This document shows, piece after piece, positions 1 through 12,700 of a stretch of 64,000 bases of DNA. A program made the translations under genes and the position numbers. The stretch is from Cinnamomum chago (taxonomy: Eukaryota; Streptophyta; Magnoliopsida; Laurales; Lauraceae). The stretch is taken from positions 65,071,501-65,135,500 of the forward strand of contig CP142458.1 in NCBI GenBank assembly GCA_038049695.1, in the 5' to 3' direction. Position 1 is the first letter of the stretch, and the number at the start of each line of letters is the position of its first letter. Below the pieces are notes generated by a model, which saw only the letters and a program-made list of their open reading frames with translations, did not search any database and had not been told where the DNA came from.

Positions 1-910
1 TCTTATAAAGCAGGATATTCACATTTCATGATAAGATCTTCCATCTAAGTTCTTCAACTATCAAATCAATTCCTTAGAACATCACAATTACTTGATGCAA
101 ATCACCGCATAAAAGATCCAAAAGACTGCTAAAAACTTAAAATCTTACTCCCACATGCCATGCACAGAAAACAGATCCAAAAGACTCAGAAATGGAATCA
201 GGTTTTGGAACATCTAAAACCATTCCACCGTAAAAGAATCTAGAAAGCCCTAATCTCCATTCCAAAACCCGGAACTCCACAACACAGGATGATTTCTTCA
301 AATCTCGAATCTTTAGATAAATCAAATAAAAAGAAACTACGAACGAATTTGGCAACAAACACGAGAATCCAGAATAAATACAGAACAGATGTGCAGTTCA
401 TCAAAACATCAACAGCGAACTTCCAGAAAAGAAACAGATCTAGAACAAACATCATCGAAAACAAAACAAAACAAAAAAAAAAAAACAGACCTTATCCGTC
501 CATCTAGACCAGAAACCACGACTGATACAAAAGCAAAAGGATTTTAGGGTTTTCGAGTTCTACCTTTCTCAGCTACGAACGAGGAGCAGATCCCTAAATG
601 TTAGGGTTTTCGTCTTCTTCTTTTTGCTTCTGGAAGAGAAGGGACTGAGAGATGAGGAAGAGAAGGATGGCGTGAGCAGGGAGAGAGAGAGGGATCGATG
701 AGGAAGAAACAGATTGTTTCGGCGTCGCCGAGACTTGAGCAGGGAGAGAGAGTGAGCAGGAGAGAGCGAGAGAGGGAACGATGAGTGAGGAGGGAACGCT
801 TAAAACATAGCAGACTTCATCGGGCAATTGCGTTTTAAGTCATCTTACACCGTCTCGTTTAAGTGGCCGCCGGTGTAACTTCGACGCTGAATGCGTTTTT
901 TCTTGTAGTG
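1..910 (-). mobile_element. Right end of a CACTA (En/Spm-type) transposon; left end outside the window
   Basis: The segment ends at 910 with TTCTTGTAGTG, the reverse complement of CACTACAAGAA, the terminal signature of CACTA elements. Just inside lies a GC-richer stretch (840-895) with short GCG/CGG motifs, as in CACTA subterminal regions. Further in, 560-800 is GA-rich on the plus strand. It reads as a leader on the minus strand, with a possible donor GAGAAAG/GTAGAA near 570, so transcription would run leftwards out of the window. I see no transposase reading frame here. The outer end and the 3-bp target duplication cannot be confirmed because the partner end is missing. Confidence 0.6.
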
Positions 911-3900
911 TCCCTTTATTTAAAGACCAACATACCTATGTGCGAAATTACCAAAATGAACATCATTCTTAGTTTCATACCTCACCCAATATCTCTGTAC
1001 ACTCACCCACCTCAACCTCTACACTCACCCACCTCAACTCCAACTCCAGCCCAGCCACTGCCGGAGGAGGAGGGGGAGAGGGATAAGGAGAGGGAGACGG
1101 AGAATGGGCGGCGACGGGCGAAGGCAAGTGCATGGTGAGAGGGAGAGGGAGAGAGACATGGAGGCAGAGATAAGGAGAGGGAGATAGGACGGCTGGCGGA
1201 GGCGTCATGGATAAGGAGACCGAGAGGGAGGGAGAGCGGAGGGTGTTGCAGGCAAGGAAAGGGAGGAAGAGGGAGACAGGGAGAACGAGAGGGAGAGAGG
1301 GTTGGGTGAAAGTGGGGGGAAAGAAGGGGCGTGAACTGAAAAATTAAGGGTGGAGGGGTTTGGATAATTTTCTGGGATTTTTTCCATAAAATCCTCTTGA
1401 ATTTATGTAGTTTTGATATGGGCCCCTAATCTTTTCATGCCCGGCAAATGGAAGTTTTACTTCGCCTTCACTTTACCAAATGGGTGCAACATGAGCTTTT
1501 TTTTTTTTTCTTTCAAGGAAGTACTTTTAAGGGCACATGTGTAACTGGTTTTCCACCAAATTAGAAAGGTAAAGTAGAGACCTTTTTTTGTCAAATATGT
1601 TAGCCTGGGCCAACCCTTTTAAGATTGTTTTGGCACATAGGCATGGCCCACTAGTAATTGGGCCAGCAAATCAAGCCCAAATCCAGTCCAACGGGCCACA
1701 TTTGGGTTGGGCTGTCCTGGTCCATGAGCACTCTACCCATCTCCAGATTTATTGAAAGAAAAACATGTAGTCAGGGGTCCATACTCCATAGACATAAAAT
1801 TAAACATCCCTGTCATCATCTAAGAAGAGAAGAATACCTCATCTAATGGTTTGTTTTAATAAAAACTAGCAACAACGAGGCAAAAAGTAACGTATGACAT
1901 TTTTAATTTATGAGATATCCAAATTAATTATAAACATATAAGAATATATTCATACATATTTATATAAAAACAGTCAACATATCTTTAATCATAAATACAA
2001 GTGTTATCTTCACATAGGCCCATGGTCATTTCAATCCCTCCGCACAAATTTCTTTTCTACCCCTTTGAAGTAGCACTAATACCATTTTAGAATCAATCAA
2101 ATCGTTTTTTAGCTCTAGATTTAAAAAAAAATGTATGAACATCTTAACTTCAAAATAAAAAAATTATGAGACTTTAAAACCACAAGCTAGTGTTATTTGA
2201 TCACAGTCATAATTGGCTCACCTTGGATCAATGTATATATCTCTTAATTATGGGTCCATGTGGGCCCACGGAAGTGTAATTATGGTGGGGCAAACCTAGG
2301 GTCATTTGTCTACATAATCAGATAAAAAAATGATGCCTATAAGATTCAATCAAAAAAATTTCAACCTCAAAACATTTTTATCACAAGCCCATTTATGAGG
2401 CGGTCTACCAGAAGGTAGGGTTTGATTTTCGTTCACGTATGACAATCTCTGAATAGAGTAGAGCTCTATTTGGAAACTAAAAGACAATGATATTTTTAAT
2501 GAAAAATTTATCAGTTTGAATTGTTGAAAGGTGGGCTCCAAATATTAAAATAAAAAGATGACAATCTTGAGAGGATGAAAGATAGATGGCCGGTGTTGAG
2601 AGAGAGAATAATCCATAATCCATATTGACCTAGAAAACTAATATATATGCATAATCTATGAGTGAGTCCCACTATTGAAATAAGTTAATTGTGCGGGGCC
2701 CACTAATTGATTTACATCTATTAAGAAATCAGACAATGGCCAATAGGCTTGCCCCCCTCCATCAATGAGGAACACTCTTAGAAAAAAGAGGTTAAGAGAA
2801 GGCCATTGGGATCTCATCCAATACTGAAGTCCAATCTTGAAATATATTTAATACGAACGGGTGCCCACTACTAGATCCATCAATTTAGGGGAAAAAACTG
2901 AAAGGAGAGTAAAGGAGTTAGGATTTCAATCATCGATAGGGCCCACAAAACATATTTAACATGTGATACATTGATGATTAAAGATCCAAAGAAAAGAAAG
3001 CAAACCGAGTGTAATGATTTGCTTATAATTTGGATAATGACAAGAAATAAGATTCAAATTCAAACATTATAAAGATTTATAGATGTAGGCCGATATATAT
3101 TTTTTTAGTAAATCAAACATATATATCATTAAAAGGCACCAACACAACAACAAGGAACAGACAGAATATTTAAAACCAGTGTTTGGTATTGCCGTTTTGG
3201 TCACTGCAAAAACCAGTACATGGTTAGCCAGGTTTTAAAAGCAATTAACCAAGGCTATAGCAGGCCCATTTTCTCTAACATAACTGTTTAGGAATTTTAT
3301 AGATCTTATTTCTTGTCTGTAAAGCCAATGAGCCATTCTAGATTTGACTAGATGAGGCCCCCTTCTCCTTCTGTTGACCAAGACAATACATCATAAAATA
3401 CAAATGTTTTTGTCCTCTACCAAGTGGCAAATGCATGGCTCACGAGACGATCACATCATTAATAAACTATTCAAAGGAGACATTCTTTCTATTTTTCCAC
3501 ACTTGCATGTTCCACGACATGGTCCATATAAGAATTCTGAGTCTTTCAACTTTCAATACGTCACATTTCGGGTAATGGGTAGAGATGTGAATGGATTATC
3601 GATTCTCCAATTATAACTCTTTATTTAGACCCTAATAAGTAAATGGGTACAAGTCCGGGTCCACTTTGTTTCAGACCTGTGAACTCGAGACTCAAAATAT
3701 TACCTCAATTTTCGAAAATCTCTTTTAAAAATTATGTTTTTTTAATATCATTTTATATCTAGATTTGGATCCAGACCCGCCTTATATATGATTCCGATTC
3801 TGGAACAAAGAAACCGGTTCCAAGTCTAGATCCAATTCCACCTTCTCATTAATGGTTCCAGATAGTGGACTCAGATCGGAACCAACCCGTTTACAACCCG

Positions 3901-4541
3901 AGTAATGAATCACTCTCTTACATCAATTTTCAGAATTGATGTACTAGCTCAGAGTGCTCAGAGTGCAAGCTGGGGGCAAACCAAACTTGAATCCTAATGA
4001 CCCAACCTTGCTGATTCGGGTCAGTCTCATTCGAGTTTGGTCAAATTGAAGCCTAGATTTTGAAATCCATATGAAATTAAGGATACATTCATTTTTTTTT
4101 TTCTAGATGGATGAGTGGTAAAATACTAAAAGATCAATTTACAAATTCTCCAAACCTTACGGGGTACATGCAAAAGGCTCTATTTTTAATTGTTTTGTAA
4201 TTCATTTTCAATCCATCTCCATGCATTTAATGTCATTGACTTGATGGTAATGAAACCCATGCACCTACACTCCTCTCGGATAATTTAAATTTTTTTTTTT
4301 TTGGAGATAGAGATGATCAGTCCGTGACCTCAACTTTCTGGATGAACATTAAATCTACAGGCCTTCCATTGCAGCTCCATCTTAATAAAGCAGTCAGCAC
4401 AGTGCCATATGTCTGAACAATTCTTCACAGTGGGCCCCACCCCATGTTCTATCTCAACCGTCCAATTAGATTCAAGCAAACGACAAAAATAAAAATAAAA
4501 AAAAAATGAAAGAAAATTGAATGCTGCAGCTGCCCATCTCC
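911..4541. other. Intergenic DNA without a recognisable gene
   Basis: No open frame here has family features. About 1040-1340 is GA-rich low-complexity sequence (GGGAGA-type), which explains the proline/serine-rich minus-strand frames. About 3580-3900 reads as a degraded hAT-like remnant: it starts near TAGAGATGTGAATGG and is rich in GGTTCC and ACCCG motifs, but no clean target duplication is visible. The rest is AT-rich and unassigned. Confidence 0.5.
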
Positions 4542-4551
4542 TATTTATATA
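4542..4551 (+). promoter_or_regulatory. TATA box of the UGT gene
   Basis: TATTTATATA lies 110 bp upstream of the chosen ATG. A start site about 30 bp downstream (about 4575) gives a 5' leader of roughly 77 nt with no other ATG before 4652. This also removes the ATG at 4517, which lies upstream of the TATA box. Confidence 0.6.
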
Positions 4552-4651
4552 TGTAGCACCTTCACATGTCCATGCAAACAAAGCAATCCTTATAACAGAA
4601 GGGTTGCATAAAATAAGTCTTCTTTTGTCTCTCCTTAGTCCTGTTCCTCAC

Positions 4652-6061
4652 ATGGCACCACCACCATCCCCCAAACCTCTCCCACATGCAGTCATCTTCC
4701 CTTTCATGGCCCAAGGCCACACCATTCCTCTGCTGGACTTCTCTAAGGCCCTCTCACGTAGAGGACTCAGAGTCACCATCCTCACCACCCCTGCAAACTC
4801 CTCCTTCATCCTCCAATCCATCTCCGACCACCCCAACATCCACCTCCATGATATCGACTTCCCCATCGTCGACGGCCTCCCGAAAGGCTGCGAAAACACC
4901 GACCGTCTCCCCTCCATGGACCTCTACGTCCCCTTCTTCCGGGCCACAAGGCAGCTCCGCCGCCCCTTCCACCTCTTCCTCAGTCAGCTCTCCGACCTCC
5001 GGGACCTCCCCATCTTCGTCGTCTCCGACTTCTTCCTAGGGTGGACGCTCGCCGTGTGCCGGGAGTTCGACGTCCCACGTCTCGTCTTCCACGGCATGGG
5101 TGCCTTCTCCATGGCCGTCTGCAAGTCCACCATTGTGCATGCACCACACAAGCATGCAGAGACTTTTGCCATGCCATGTCTACCTGAGAGGCTGAAGTTC
5201 TCCGTTGTTGACTTGCCTGGAGAGGTCAGAGACTTCGACCCGGAAAGCAATCCGATGTGTAGATTTCTTGTTGAGATCGGAGAATCCGATATTGAGAGTT
5301 GGGGTGTGGTGGTTAACAGCTCGGTCGAGCTCGAGGGTGATTTTGTGGGGCCTCTCGAATCCTTCTATAGGAATGGAGCCAAGGCTTGGTGCCTTGGACC
5401 CATGTTATTATACAATGATGAAGAAGATCAAGACACATGTGTAGAGGGTGAACCAACATGCATCGAATGGTTGAACCAACGTGCCACAGGGTCAGTGATT
5501 TATGTGTCATTTGGGACCCAGACACATATGTCTGATGAGCAGCTTGATGAGGTTGCCATGGGGCTGGAGAGGTCTGGGTGCTCGTTTGTGTGGGCCATCA
5601 GATCCAAGACATGGTGTCCCACTAAGGGGATGGAGGAGAGGATCAAGGGGAGAGGGTTGATGGTGAGGGGGTGGGCCCCACAGAGGAAGATCTTGGGTCA
5701 CCATGCAATAGGTGGGTTCATGAGCCACTGTGGCTGGAACTCGGTGCTGGAAAGCTTGTCGATGGGGGTCCCCATCTTGGCATGGCCTATGATTGCAGAG
5801 CAGCATCTGAATGCAAAGCTTGTGGAAGAGGAATTTGGAGCTGGGTTGAGGATTCCATCTGTTGGGGTGGAGGCCATCATAGGGTGGGCCACCATCTGCA
5901 AAGGAGTGAAAGAGTTGATGGGGGGAGAGGATGGGAGAAGAGCTAGAGAGAGGGCTCAGGAGTTGGGCCAAGTGGCCAGGCGGGCCACACAAGATGGTGG
6001 GTCATCTGAAAAATGCTTGGATGAGCTAATCAAGCAATTAACTAGTCTTGGTAAATGCTAG
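4652..6061 (+). CDS. UDP-glycosyltransferase, UGT90-like
   Basis: Family-1 glycosyltransferase of 469 aa, the usual length, which would move glucose from UDP-glucose to a small lipophilic acceptor in the cytosol. The N-terminus has the strand and catalytic histidine motif FPFMAQGHTIP (His23). The partner aspartate sits in VSDFF (Asp126). The C-terminal PSPG box is exactly 44 residues (341-384), from WAPQ to AEQ, with Trp at position 22 and a final Gln, the pattern that favours UDP-glucose. The stretches ENTDRLPSMDLYVPF and VVVNSSVELE recall UGT90A (group C), but this assignment is from memory. No intron is apparent. An ATG at 4517 would add 45 residues, but it lies upstream of the TATA box and before the conserved start. 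The acceptor cannot be predicted. A MITE lies 116 bp after the stop. Confidence 0.93.
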   Translation: MAPPPSPKPLPHAVIFPFMAQGHTIPLLDFSKALSRRGLRVTILTTPANSSFILQSISDHPNIHLHDIDFPIVDGLPKGCENTDRLPSMDLYVPFFRATRQLRRPFHLFLSQLSDLRDLPIFVVSDFFLGWTLAVCREFDVPRLVFHGMGAFSMAVCKSTIVHAPHKHAETFAMPCLPERLKFSVVDLPGEVRDFDPESNPMCRFLVEIGESDIESWGVVVNSSVELEGDFVGPLESFYRNGAKAWCLGPMLLYNDEEDQDTCVEGEPTCIEWLNQRATGSVIYVSFGTQTHMSDEQLDEVAMGLERSGCSFVWAIRSKTWCPTKGMEERIKGRGLMVRGWAPQRKILGHHAIGGFMSHCGWNSVLESLSMGVPILAWPMIAEQHLNAKLVEEEFGAGLRIPSVGVEAIIGWATICKGVKELMGGEDGRRARERAQELGQVARRATQDGGSSEKCLDELIKQLTSLGKC

Positions 6062-6176
6062 TGTGATCAACATTAGTGACTGTGTTAAAAGTTTGTTTCT
6101 TCATTAATTATTATGTGTTGTGAATTGTTATTAAGAGAGTCTGTTTATGCATGCAAATGTGACTTCAGGATATATG

Positions 6177-6345
6177 GGGAATGTTCATATGCATCTATCC
6201 CTCACCTTATGGTGAGGGATGCTTTCATAAATGAGGGGTTTCAAGTACACCCTATGTACTTGAAATCCCTCTTTTGTACTTGAAACCTCTCATTTATGGA
6301 AGCATCCCTCACCCTATGGTGAGGGATGAATGCATATGAACATTC

Positions 6346-6347
<2 letters not shown>
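6177..6347. mobile_element. Foldback MITE in a (TA)n tract, 3' of the UGT gene
   Basis: A 171-bp element whose two halves are near-perfect inverted repeats, starting GGGAATGTTCATATGCAT and ending with its complement. Each arm carries an inner palindrome of the form CCCTCACC-TTAT-GGTGAGGG. The left flank ends GATATATG and the right flank runs into about 30 bp of (TA)n, so the insertion lies in TA-rich DNA and the target duplication is ambiguous. It could sit in the UGT 3' untranslated region and would form a strong RNA hairpin there. The elements at 26381 and 57343 share its design. Confidence 0.8.
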
Positions 6348-6377
<30 letters not shown>

Positions 6378-6381
<4 letters not shown>

Positions 6382-6911
6382 CTATGAGATGTTAGTGTTA
6401 TTCCTGTTATGAACATATATTATCTGTACCATCATGCGTTGTCAAATTAACCTTTTCTTCTTTGTTGTGGAGTCATGATTTACCTTTGAATAAATGTGTA
6501 TAAACTATAAAGCCCTGATTGACCTTCAAATAAATGGAGAGTTTACCCTATTAACTTAAGTGAGTTTAATATAAACAAGGGCCGTCTGACAGCAACAAAG
6601 AGCCTATTCATGTAATCTGACTTGATTTTGTGATGAAATACATGGATTAAGTCAGAATTGGGAGTTTTCTCCTTGTGCCCAGAGAATTAAAAGGATTGAA
6701 GGTATTGTCACCATTACATGGGATTACGCACCCATACGTTTGCCCCAAGAATTAAAAGGATTAAAGGTATTGTCACCATTACAGGGACCATCTATAATCT
6801 TCAAGAATAAAAATTTAAAACCGACCATGGCATAGCATCCCTCTCCTATGGAGGGCTTGATGCAGCACCTTTCTTCTGTTAGAAGGGGCAACTGTCAGTC
6901 CTGGTCCTCTG
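6378..6911. other. Intergenic DNA, no gene seen
   Basis: AT-rich sequence. A short block (AGAATTAAAAGGATT-AAGGTATTGTCACC) occurs twice, near 6684 and 6750. Nothing else is recognisable. Confidence 0.4.
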
Positions 6912-7354
6912 TAGGGATGTAGACGAGCATGGACCCGTAACCCTTTGAAGCTTTTTTTTTTTTTCCTTCAAATCAAAACCGTTAACGAGAAGATGGAACC
7001 AAAACTATATATGTGAGGGGTCTAGGTCTGACTTCAGGTCTAGGTAGAGAATGCTATAGGAGAAAATCTAGTTTTTTAAAGATATTCTTGAAAATTGAGA
7101 TAATATGCCCGTCCCGGGTCCATCGGTCGGAACCAAGGTGGAACCGGACCCTAATCCGTTTAGGCAACGGGTAAAAAGGAAAAAAAAAAAAAAAACCTAG
7201 ACCCAAAACCTATTTAGTTATCGGGGTGTAAGGACCCAGGCCTTAATTAGGGAGTTAGCATTATTAATTAAGATTAGTGTTGGTTAATCTAGTTTGTAGC
7301 ATAATTAGGTACATTGAGTTGCTTTCATCATACATGACAATCATGTGTTAGACC

Positions 7355-7905
7355 TAGGGGTGAGCGTCTGTCTAACGAACCGAAGTTTCGAACCGAATCG
7401 AACCGAGATTTTTTATTTGGTTTGGTTAATTATACGGTTAAATTGGTTAGGTTCGGTTAACATTTACAGCAAATTTGGATAATATAGTTTGGTTCGGTTT
7501 TGGATTTTTTTCACCAAATTAACTAAATTAACCGGATTTATTAATATACATATAAAAGTTTGTATTTTAGATATATAAAATATATAAACTCTTAAGGCTG
7601 ATAAACTGTTGAATACTTGGTTTTAATATCTTTTTTATTTTGGATATTTAGAATTTGCTAGTTGTCTATACTTTGGTTTTTTTTATTATAGAAATATTCC
7701 CAACAAATTTGGGCCCCATAACAAAGCCCAACATATGGCCTTTCGACCGAATTGACCGAAATTTAATCAAAATATTTTCGGTTCGGTCGAATTCGGTTAC
7801 AACTCATAATTCGGTCGGTTCGGTTAAGAATTTCTTCGACCGGAATATTTCGATTCGGTCAAAATTTCGACCAAACCGACCGAACAGACCGAATACTCAC
7901 CCCTA
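7355..7905. mobile_element. Non-autonomous hAT element with perfect 8-bp target duplication
   Basis: A 551-bp element with ends TAGGGGTGAG and CTCACCCCTA, flanked by GTTAGACC at 7347-7354 and again at 7906-7913. The 8-bp duplication and TAGGGGTG ends mark a hAT element. The interior is full of CGGTT/AACCG and TTCGGTCGG motifs in both orientations. The short frame at 7655-7906 is a by-product of these motifs. It lies inside the solo LTR. Confidence 0.85.
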
Positions 7906-8590
7906 GTTAGACCCATCATACTATTGGCCAAAACCCACCTAAAACCCATTTAGAAACCCACCTCAAAATGACCATAAGCCCTTCTAATCTCATAAAATCC
8001 ACTTAACAAATGGGCTAGGCCTTTATTAGTAAAACCCCACAAACTATCTCTACAAATCTAAAGTTCTCTTTCATTCACATTTCATTTCATTTCACTTCTC
8101 TTTCATATACATTTACATTTCATTTCATTTCCCCTCCATTTCTCTTCATTTCATTTCATTCACAATACTTCATCTTCTATTCTCTACTCTCACATCTCCC
8201 TTCCCATTCTCTTCTTCCTCCATTCCTTTCCCACCATTGTGCAAGTTTCCAAGGCCAAGCCAAGGCTCCCCAAGCTTCCCTAGAGCATCATCTTCCTCAT
8301 CCTCATCATCTCCTTCCCCATTTTCACCTTTAGGTAAGCATACCATTTTCAATCTCCATGTATTTGTTTCTATTCATTATAGAACCTTGCATCCATATCT
8401 TAGGTATGTTTTTCTTCATATTTGGCATGTAGGGAAGTGTTTTTAAACATTGGATTAGAGTGGGTTGTGGTGGAGATCAAGATTCGTAAACCCAAGGCAC
8501 CAAGATAGAGGGGTTTTTGTGCAATCAAGCCAGGCAAGTACATAGACATGAATAATAGTGTGTACATGTTACATTTGTTGGTTTTGATGC

Positions 8591-9010
8591 TTTAAATATG
8601 TTCAATATGTCTACTAGATACTTGAAATGTGTTCAATGTCTCTACTAAATACTTTAAATGTATTCAATATGTCTACTAGATGCTTGAAATGTGTTTAAGA
8701 TCCCTACTAGATGCTTTAAATGTGTTCAATATGTCTACTAGATGCTTGAAATGTGTTCAATATCTCTTCTAGATATTTTAAATGTATTCAATATGTCTAC
8801 TAGATGCTTGAAATGTGTGATCAATATCTATACTAGATGCTTTAAATATATTAAATATCTCCACTACTACTTTAAATATGTTAAATATCTATAATAATGC
8901 TTGAAATGTGTTAAATACATCTACTAATGCCTTCAATGTGTTAAATATATCTACCAATGCTATAAATGTGATAAAAATATCTCTAAATGTATTACATATC
9001 TCTAATATGT
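8591..9010. repeat. 31-bp minisatellite inside the LTR
   Basis: Units of the type TTGAAATGTGTTCAATATGT-CTACTAGATGC start at 8591, 8622, 8653, 8684, 8715 and 8746 (31-bp steps). They decay towards 9010 and give about 13 copies. T and G alternate at the second base of successive units, suggesting a 62-bp higher-order repeat. Confidence 0.75.
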
Positions 9011-9124
9011 GCATTTATGATAATTGGGTTGGTGGGTATGGACTTAAAATACACTAATAGTGGAGCTATTAATGAATGTTAAAATGGTCTTAAATTAGGT
9101 TGTTTGGATTAGTGAGTATGGAGT

Positions 9125-9790
9125 CACTACAACAAAAAACATTTTTCGCGACGTAAATATTTGTCGCAGAAAGTCATAAAATCGTCGCAAAATATATTCT
9201 GCGACAAAAATTGTTTCGTCGCCCGTTCGTCGCCCATTATGTGTCGGTGATTGTTTTTGCCGACGATCACAATTAATCGTCGCTGAATATACATTTTCTG
9301 CAACAACACCTTATCGTCGCTAAATATCAATTTTCCGCGACAACACATTATCGTCGCTAAATACCAATTTTCTGCGACAATACATTATCGTCGCTAAATA
9401 TCAATTTTCCGCGACAACACATAATCGTCACTAAAATGATTTTCTGCGACAACACATTATCGTCGCCAAAAATGATATTTTTTGTCGCCAAATGTCCATA
9501 ATTCATTACGAGAAAATGTATAAAAAATAGTGAAAAAGGAATTTGGCGACAAAATTTAGTCGTGGCTGAATTATAGTTTTTTACCGACAAAACTTTATTG
9601 TCGCCAAATAGTGCATGAATTGCCATAAATTATAATAGGTGACGAATTAGTTTTGTCGCGCATAGTTTGTAGACATTTCGCCCAATATTTAACCTTGCCA
9701 CAATTTCTCTTAGGCGAGAAATTATATACGTCGGGGATATATTTATTCCTTTTAGGAGACAAATAAAATTCGTCGCTAAAAATAATAAAT
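9125..9790. repeat. Left subterminal repeat region of the CACTA element
   Basis: Many copies of GTCGC(T/C)AAAT and its complement, often spaced about 40 bp apart (for example TTATCGTCGCTAAATA at about 9312, 9351 and 9387), alternate with TTTTCTGCGACAA. Plant CACTA elements use such motif clusters for transposase binding. The small minus-strand frames at 9127-9348 and 9357-9626 only read through this repeat. Confidence 0.8.
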
Positions 9791-12700
9791 ATTTTTTTAA
9801 ACTATTACAAATATTAAAAATAATATTTCAAATATTAATCCTATTATAACAATCCATTTAAGCAATTCAAACAACCATATCTATCAACCATCTAAATCTC
9901 AAACATCCACATATTAGCCATCCAAACAATACCCAAATAACAATATAATTTCATTAATCAAAAGCATATGCAGTCATATAATATCCAAGTATCAACAAAA
10001 AAAATAGGCCAACAATATCCATCATCCAACATTTACTCAGACTTATACCCTCAAAACATTTACCAAAAAGTATAAATAGAAAACTAATAAAGTATGGTCC
10101 TAATTATAGGCCAATCAAGCACATCTCCTAATATGACATCTCCTAATATGACATCTCCTAACTTCCGTTCCCTGTCGAACAAGTCAACAATCCCATCAAC
10201 AATCTCATCTAACACAATCCTGTAAAAACCTGCCTCCGGTGACTCCGTACCCTGTAATCTTCCATAAGCAATTATGTTTTTCTTTGTCATGTGCTGCAAC
10301 TTACACAAAGATGGGCCTCTTTTGTGTGGAATTGTTTGGTCCAAGTGTGCAGTTAGACTCTGAGAACTTTGGCTCCCCTACATACATCATTAGGAACACA
10401 TTAATTTTTATTATATCAATGTAGACATTTCATTACATTTAAGAAGGAAAAAAAAAGAGGGATGAATTTGCATGCATGATGCAATAAAAAGGATAACCAT
10501 GCATACAAGCCAAAACCCAAAAATCAATATAAAGTCCGCTGAAACAGAGTTTGGAAAGATGGCCTTTTTACAGCGCAATTCGAAATAACCTAACCTGTCA
10601 TACTAGAACATGATATTAACAGGTTCAATCATACCAACATCAAATTGACCATGAGTTGGAAAAGAGCTCATTGGACACTAACCGTATTTAACAAGTAGAA
10701 CTAAAATGGTTGGAGGACAAAAAATCAGCTTCTATAGTTTCAAATGTGTGACATGCCTAACCAGCACAACTAGTTTGTGAATGATCCCTGAGGCATAACC
10801 TATATCTTGGACATGTGATTGGGCCCTCTACCTGCCTCATTTAGTCAGGTCATTGTTGAATGAGACTTAACCTACACTGTCCGAAACATACATTCGTTCA
10901 ACCAATTCTAAATCATTCTTCAAAATCATCCATGGCAGCCCAGTCATATGTTTCTACCAAAAAACTCCTCTCCTCTGTTATTGAGTGTGTATGTACTGGC
11001 TAAAAAAAGTATTGTAGACCATACAATGTACACATGGAAGAGAAAAATAAAATCAAGAAGTTTATTCTCACATTAAAGGAACAGTCACTTGCAAAGTTGG
11101 GGGTGTTCAGATAGGAACTGATTAGAAGCAGTTTTTTCCCTTGTAACTTTTTATGTTTAGTTGATGTCTACAGTTCATTGCCTTAATAAACTGGTTTAAT
11201 GTTTTTATGCACAGGCAGAGCTTTAATTAGTCAATGATAATTCAAGTCGTTGATTTTCAATAAAAAAAATTAAATAAATAAAACCATCATTCCAATTGCA
11301 TCTACCGTTGGGTTTTATCAATGAAATCTCAAGAAAGTGTAAAATCATTTCATTCAAGAGAAATTCAATGTACATGCTTTATCAAGTGTAAGCATGAGTA
11401 ACATCCTTTTGTTAATCTCCTTTCAACTAGCAGATATTAAATTACAGTTTAATTCTTTAGATTAAATTACAGATTAAAACTTCAGACTGAAATATATTAT
11501 GGTTAACAGTTGCAGATAATTGAACCATATGCTTTGTCTTGAGGACTGGTGCTATAAGTACCTTTCTTAGTATTATAAGACCATAATTGCATTTTCGTTT
11601 GCTTCCAACCTGATTCACATGGAAAAGAGTAAAGCGAAGGCTTTGGGCTAAAGTGTCAAGGGTAAATATCTAGAAGGATCTGGTTTTACCTTCATATAGG
11701 GAGGATGGAGATCTGTTTTCCACAGAAAATGACCATCCACTAAATGATTTAAACACACCATAAATCAAATACTCTCACCATCAACACCTAACCCCTCCTG
11801 CTTCCAAGGAATCAGATCAGAAATGCACGAACTTGCGCGTGGCCATCTAAACATTTAAATAACATCATATTGGTGGCCATCTAACCATGAAGGAAGAAAT
11901 AAAGCTAAATCTAACTCACAGTGGTCACCCCTCCTGTATTGCAATATTAAAATATTCAGCTCAAAGCTCAATATTGTAATGTTGCAAAATAGGTGGAAAC
12001 CTTCAATAATTGGCAGTTTGGCTTTGTATATTTGATATAAGCTAAGAAATGTAAATGCATTGGACCCAATCAAGGGCTGCAAATTGCAAGAAATGTAAAT
12101 TCAAACTAATAAGAGCTGCAAATTGCAAAAGAGTAGTAACAAAAAAGAGCATGATCAGTGTCAGAAAACAATCACTCAATTATATTATTTTGAACAAGTG
12201 GAAATTAAGTTCCACTTGCAAAGCAGATTAAAAGAAGAAAACTTCCAAAAGTAGAAATAAAAAAAAGCAGCAGCATCATGTATACCATCAAAACTACAAG
12301 AACAAAGAAAAGCAGCATCATGCATAATTTCTAAACTACAAGAACCAAATGGTTTCCCATTTACACTGACCAGAAAGAGGCAGAGAGTTAAAGGTATCTT
12401 ATTGACTTTAACTTTGAAAGAAACAGTAGCCTGTTCTTACTGTATCACTCTCCTGTACATGCAGTAGCATATGCAGTAAAATTAGTAAAGGCCAGCATCA
12501 ATATTACTGATAAGAAAAATGGATAGCATTAATATGACTTGAGATTGGGCAGAGGAAACCTGTAACTTTGGTCACTCTTCATTGTCATGCATGATCAACG
12601 AAGTCATGTCCTATATACTTGTGTCTTTTTTACCTTTCCCTTTTTTTTTTCCACATCCTAGATGTGATCTCTTGTTTAACTTGGGTGGTCCACTAACAAG

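Noticed and set aside
540..610. Telomere-like TTAGGGTTTT motifs
   Set aside because: Two isolated copies in a leader-like region; not an array. Telo-box motifs are common in plant 5' regions.
4517..4651. N-terminal extension of the UGT frame (45 residues)
   Set aside because: It starts upstream of the TATA box and precedes the conserved family start; the ATG at 4652 is the first in the predicted leader.
5507..5992. 161-codon minus-strand frame
   Set aside because: Shadow of the UGT coding strand, with no family features.
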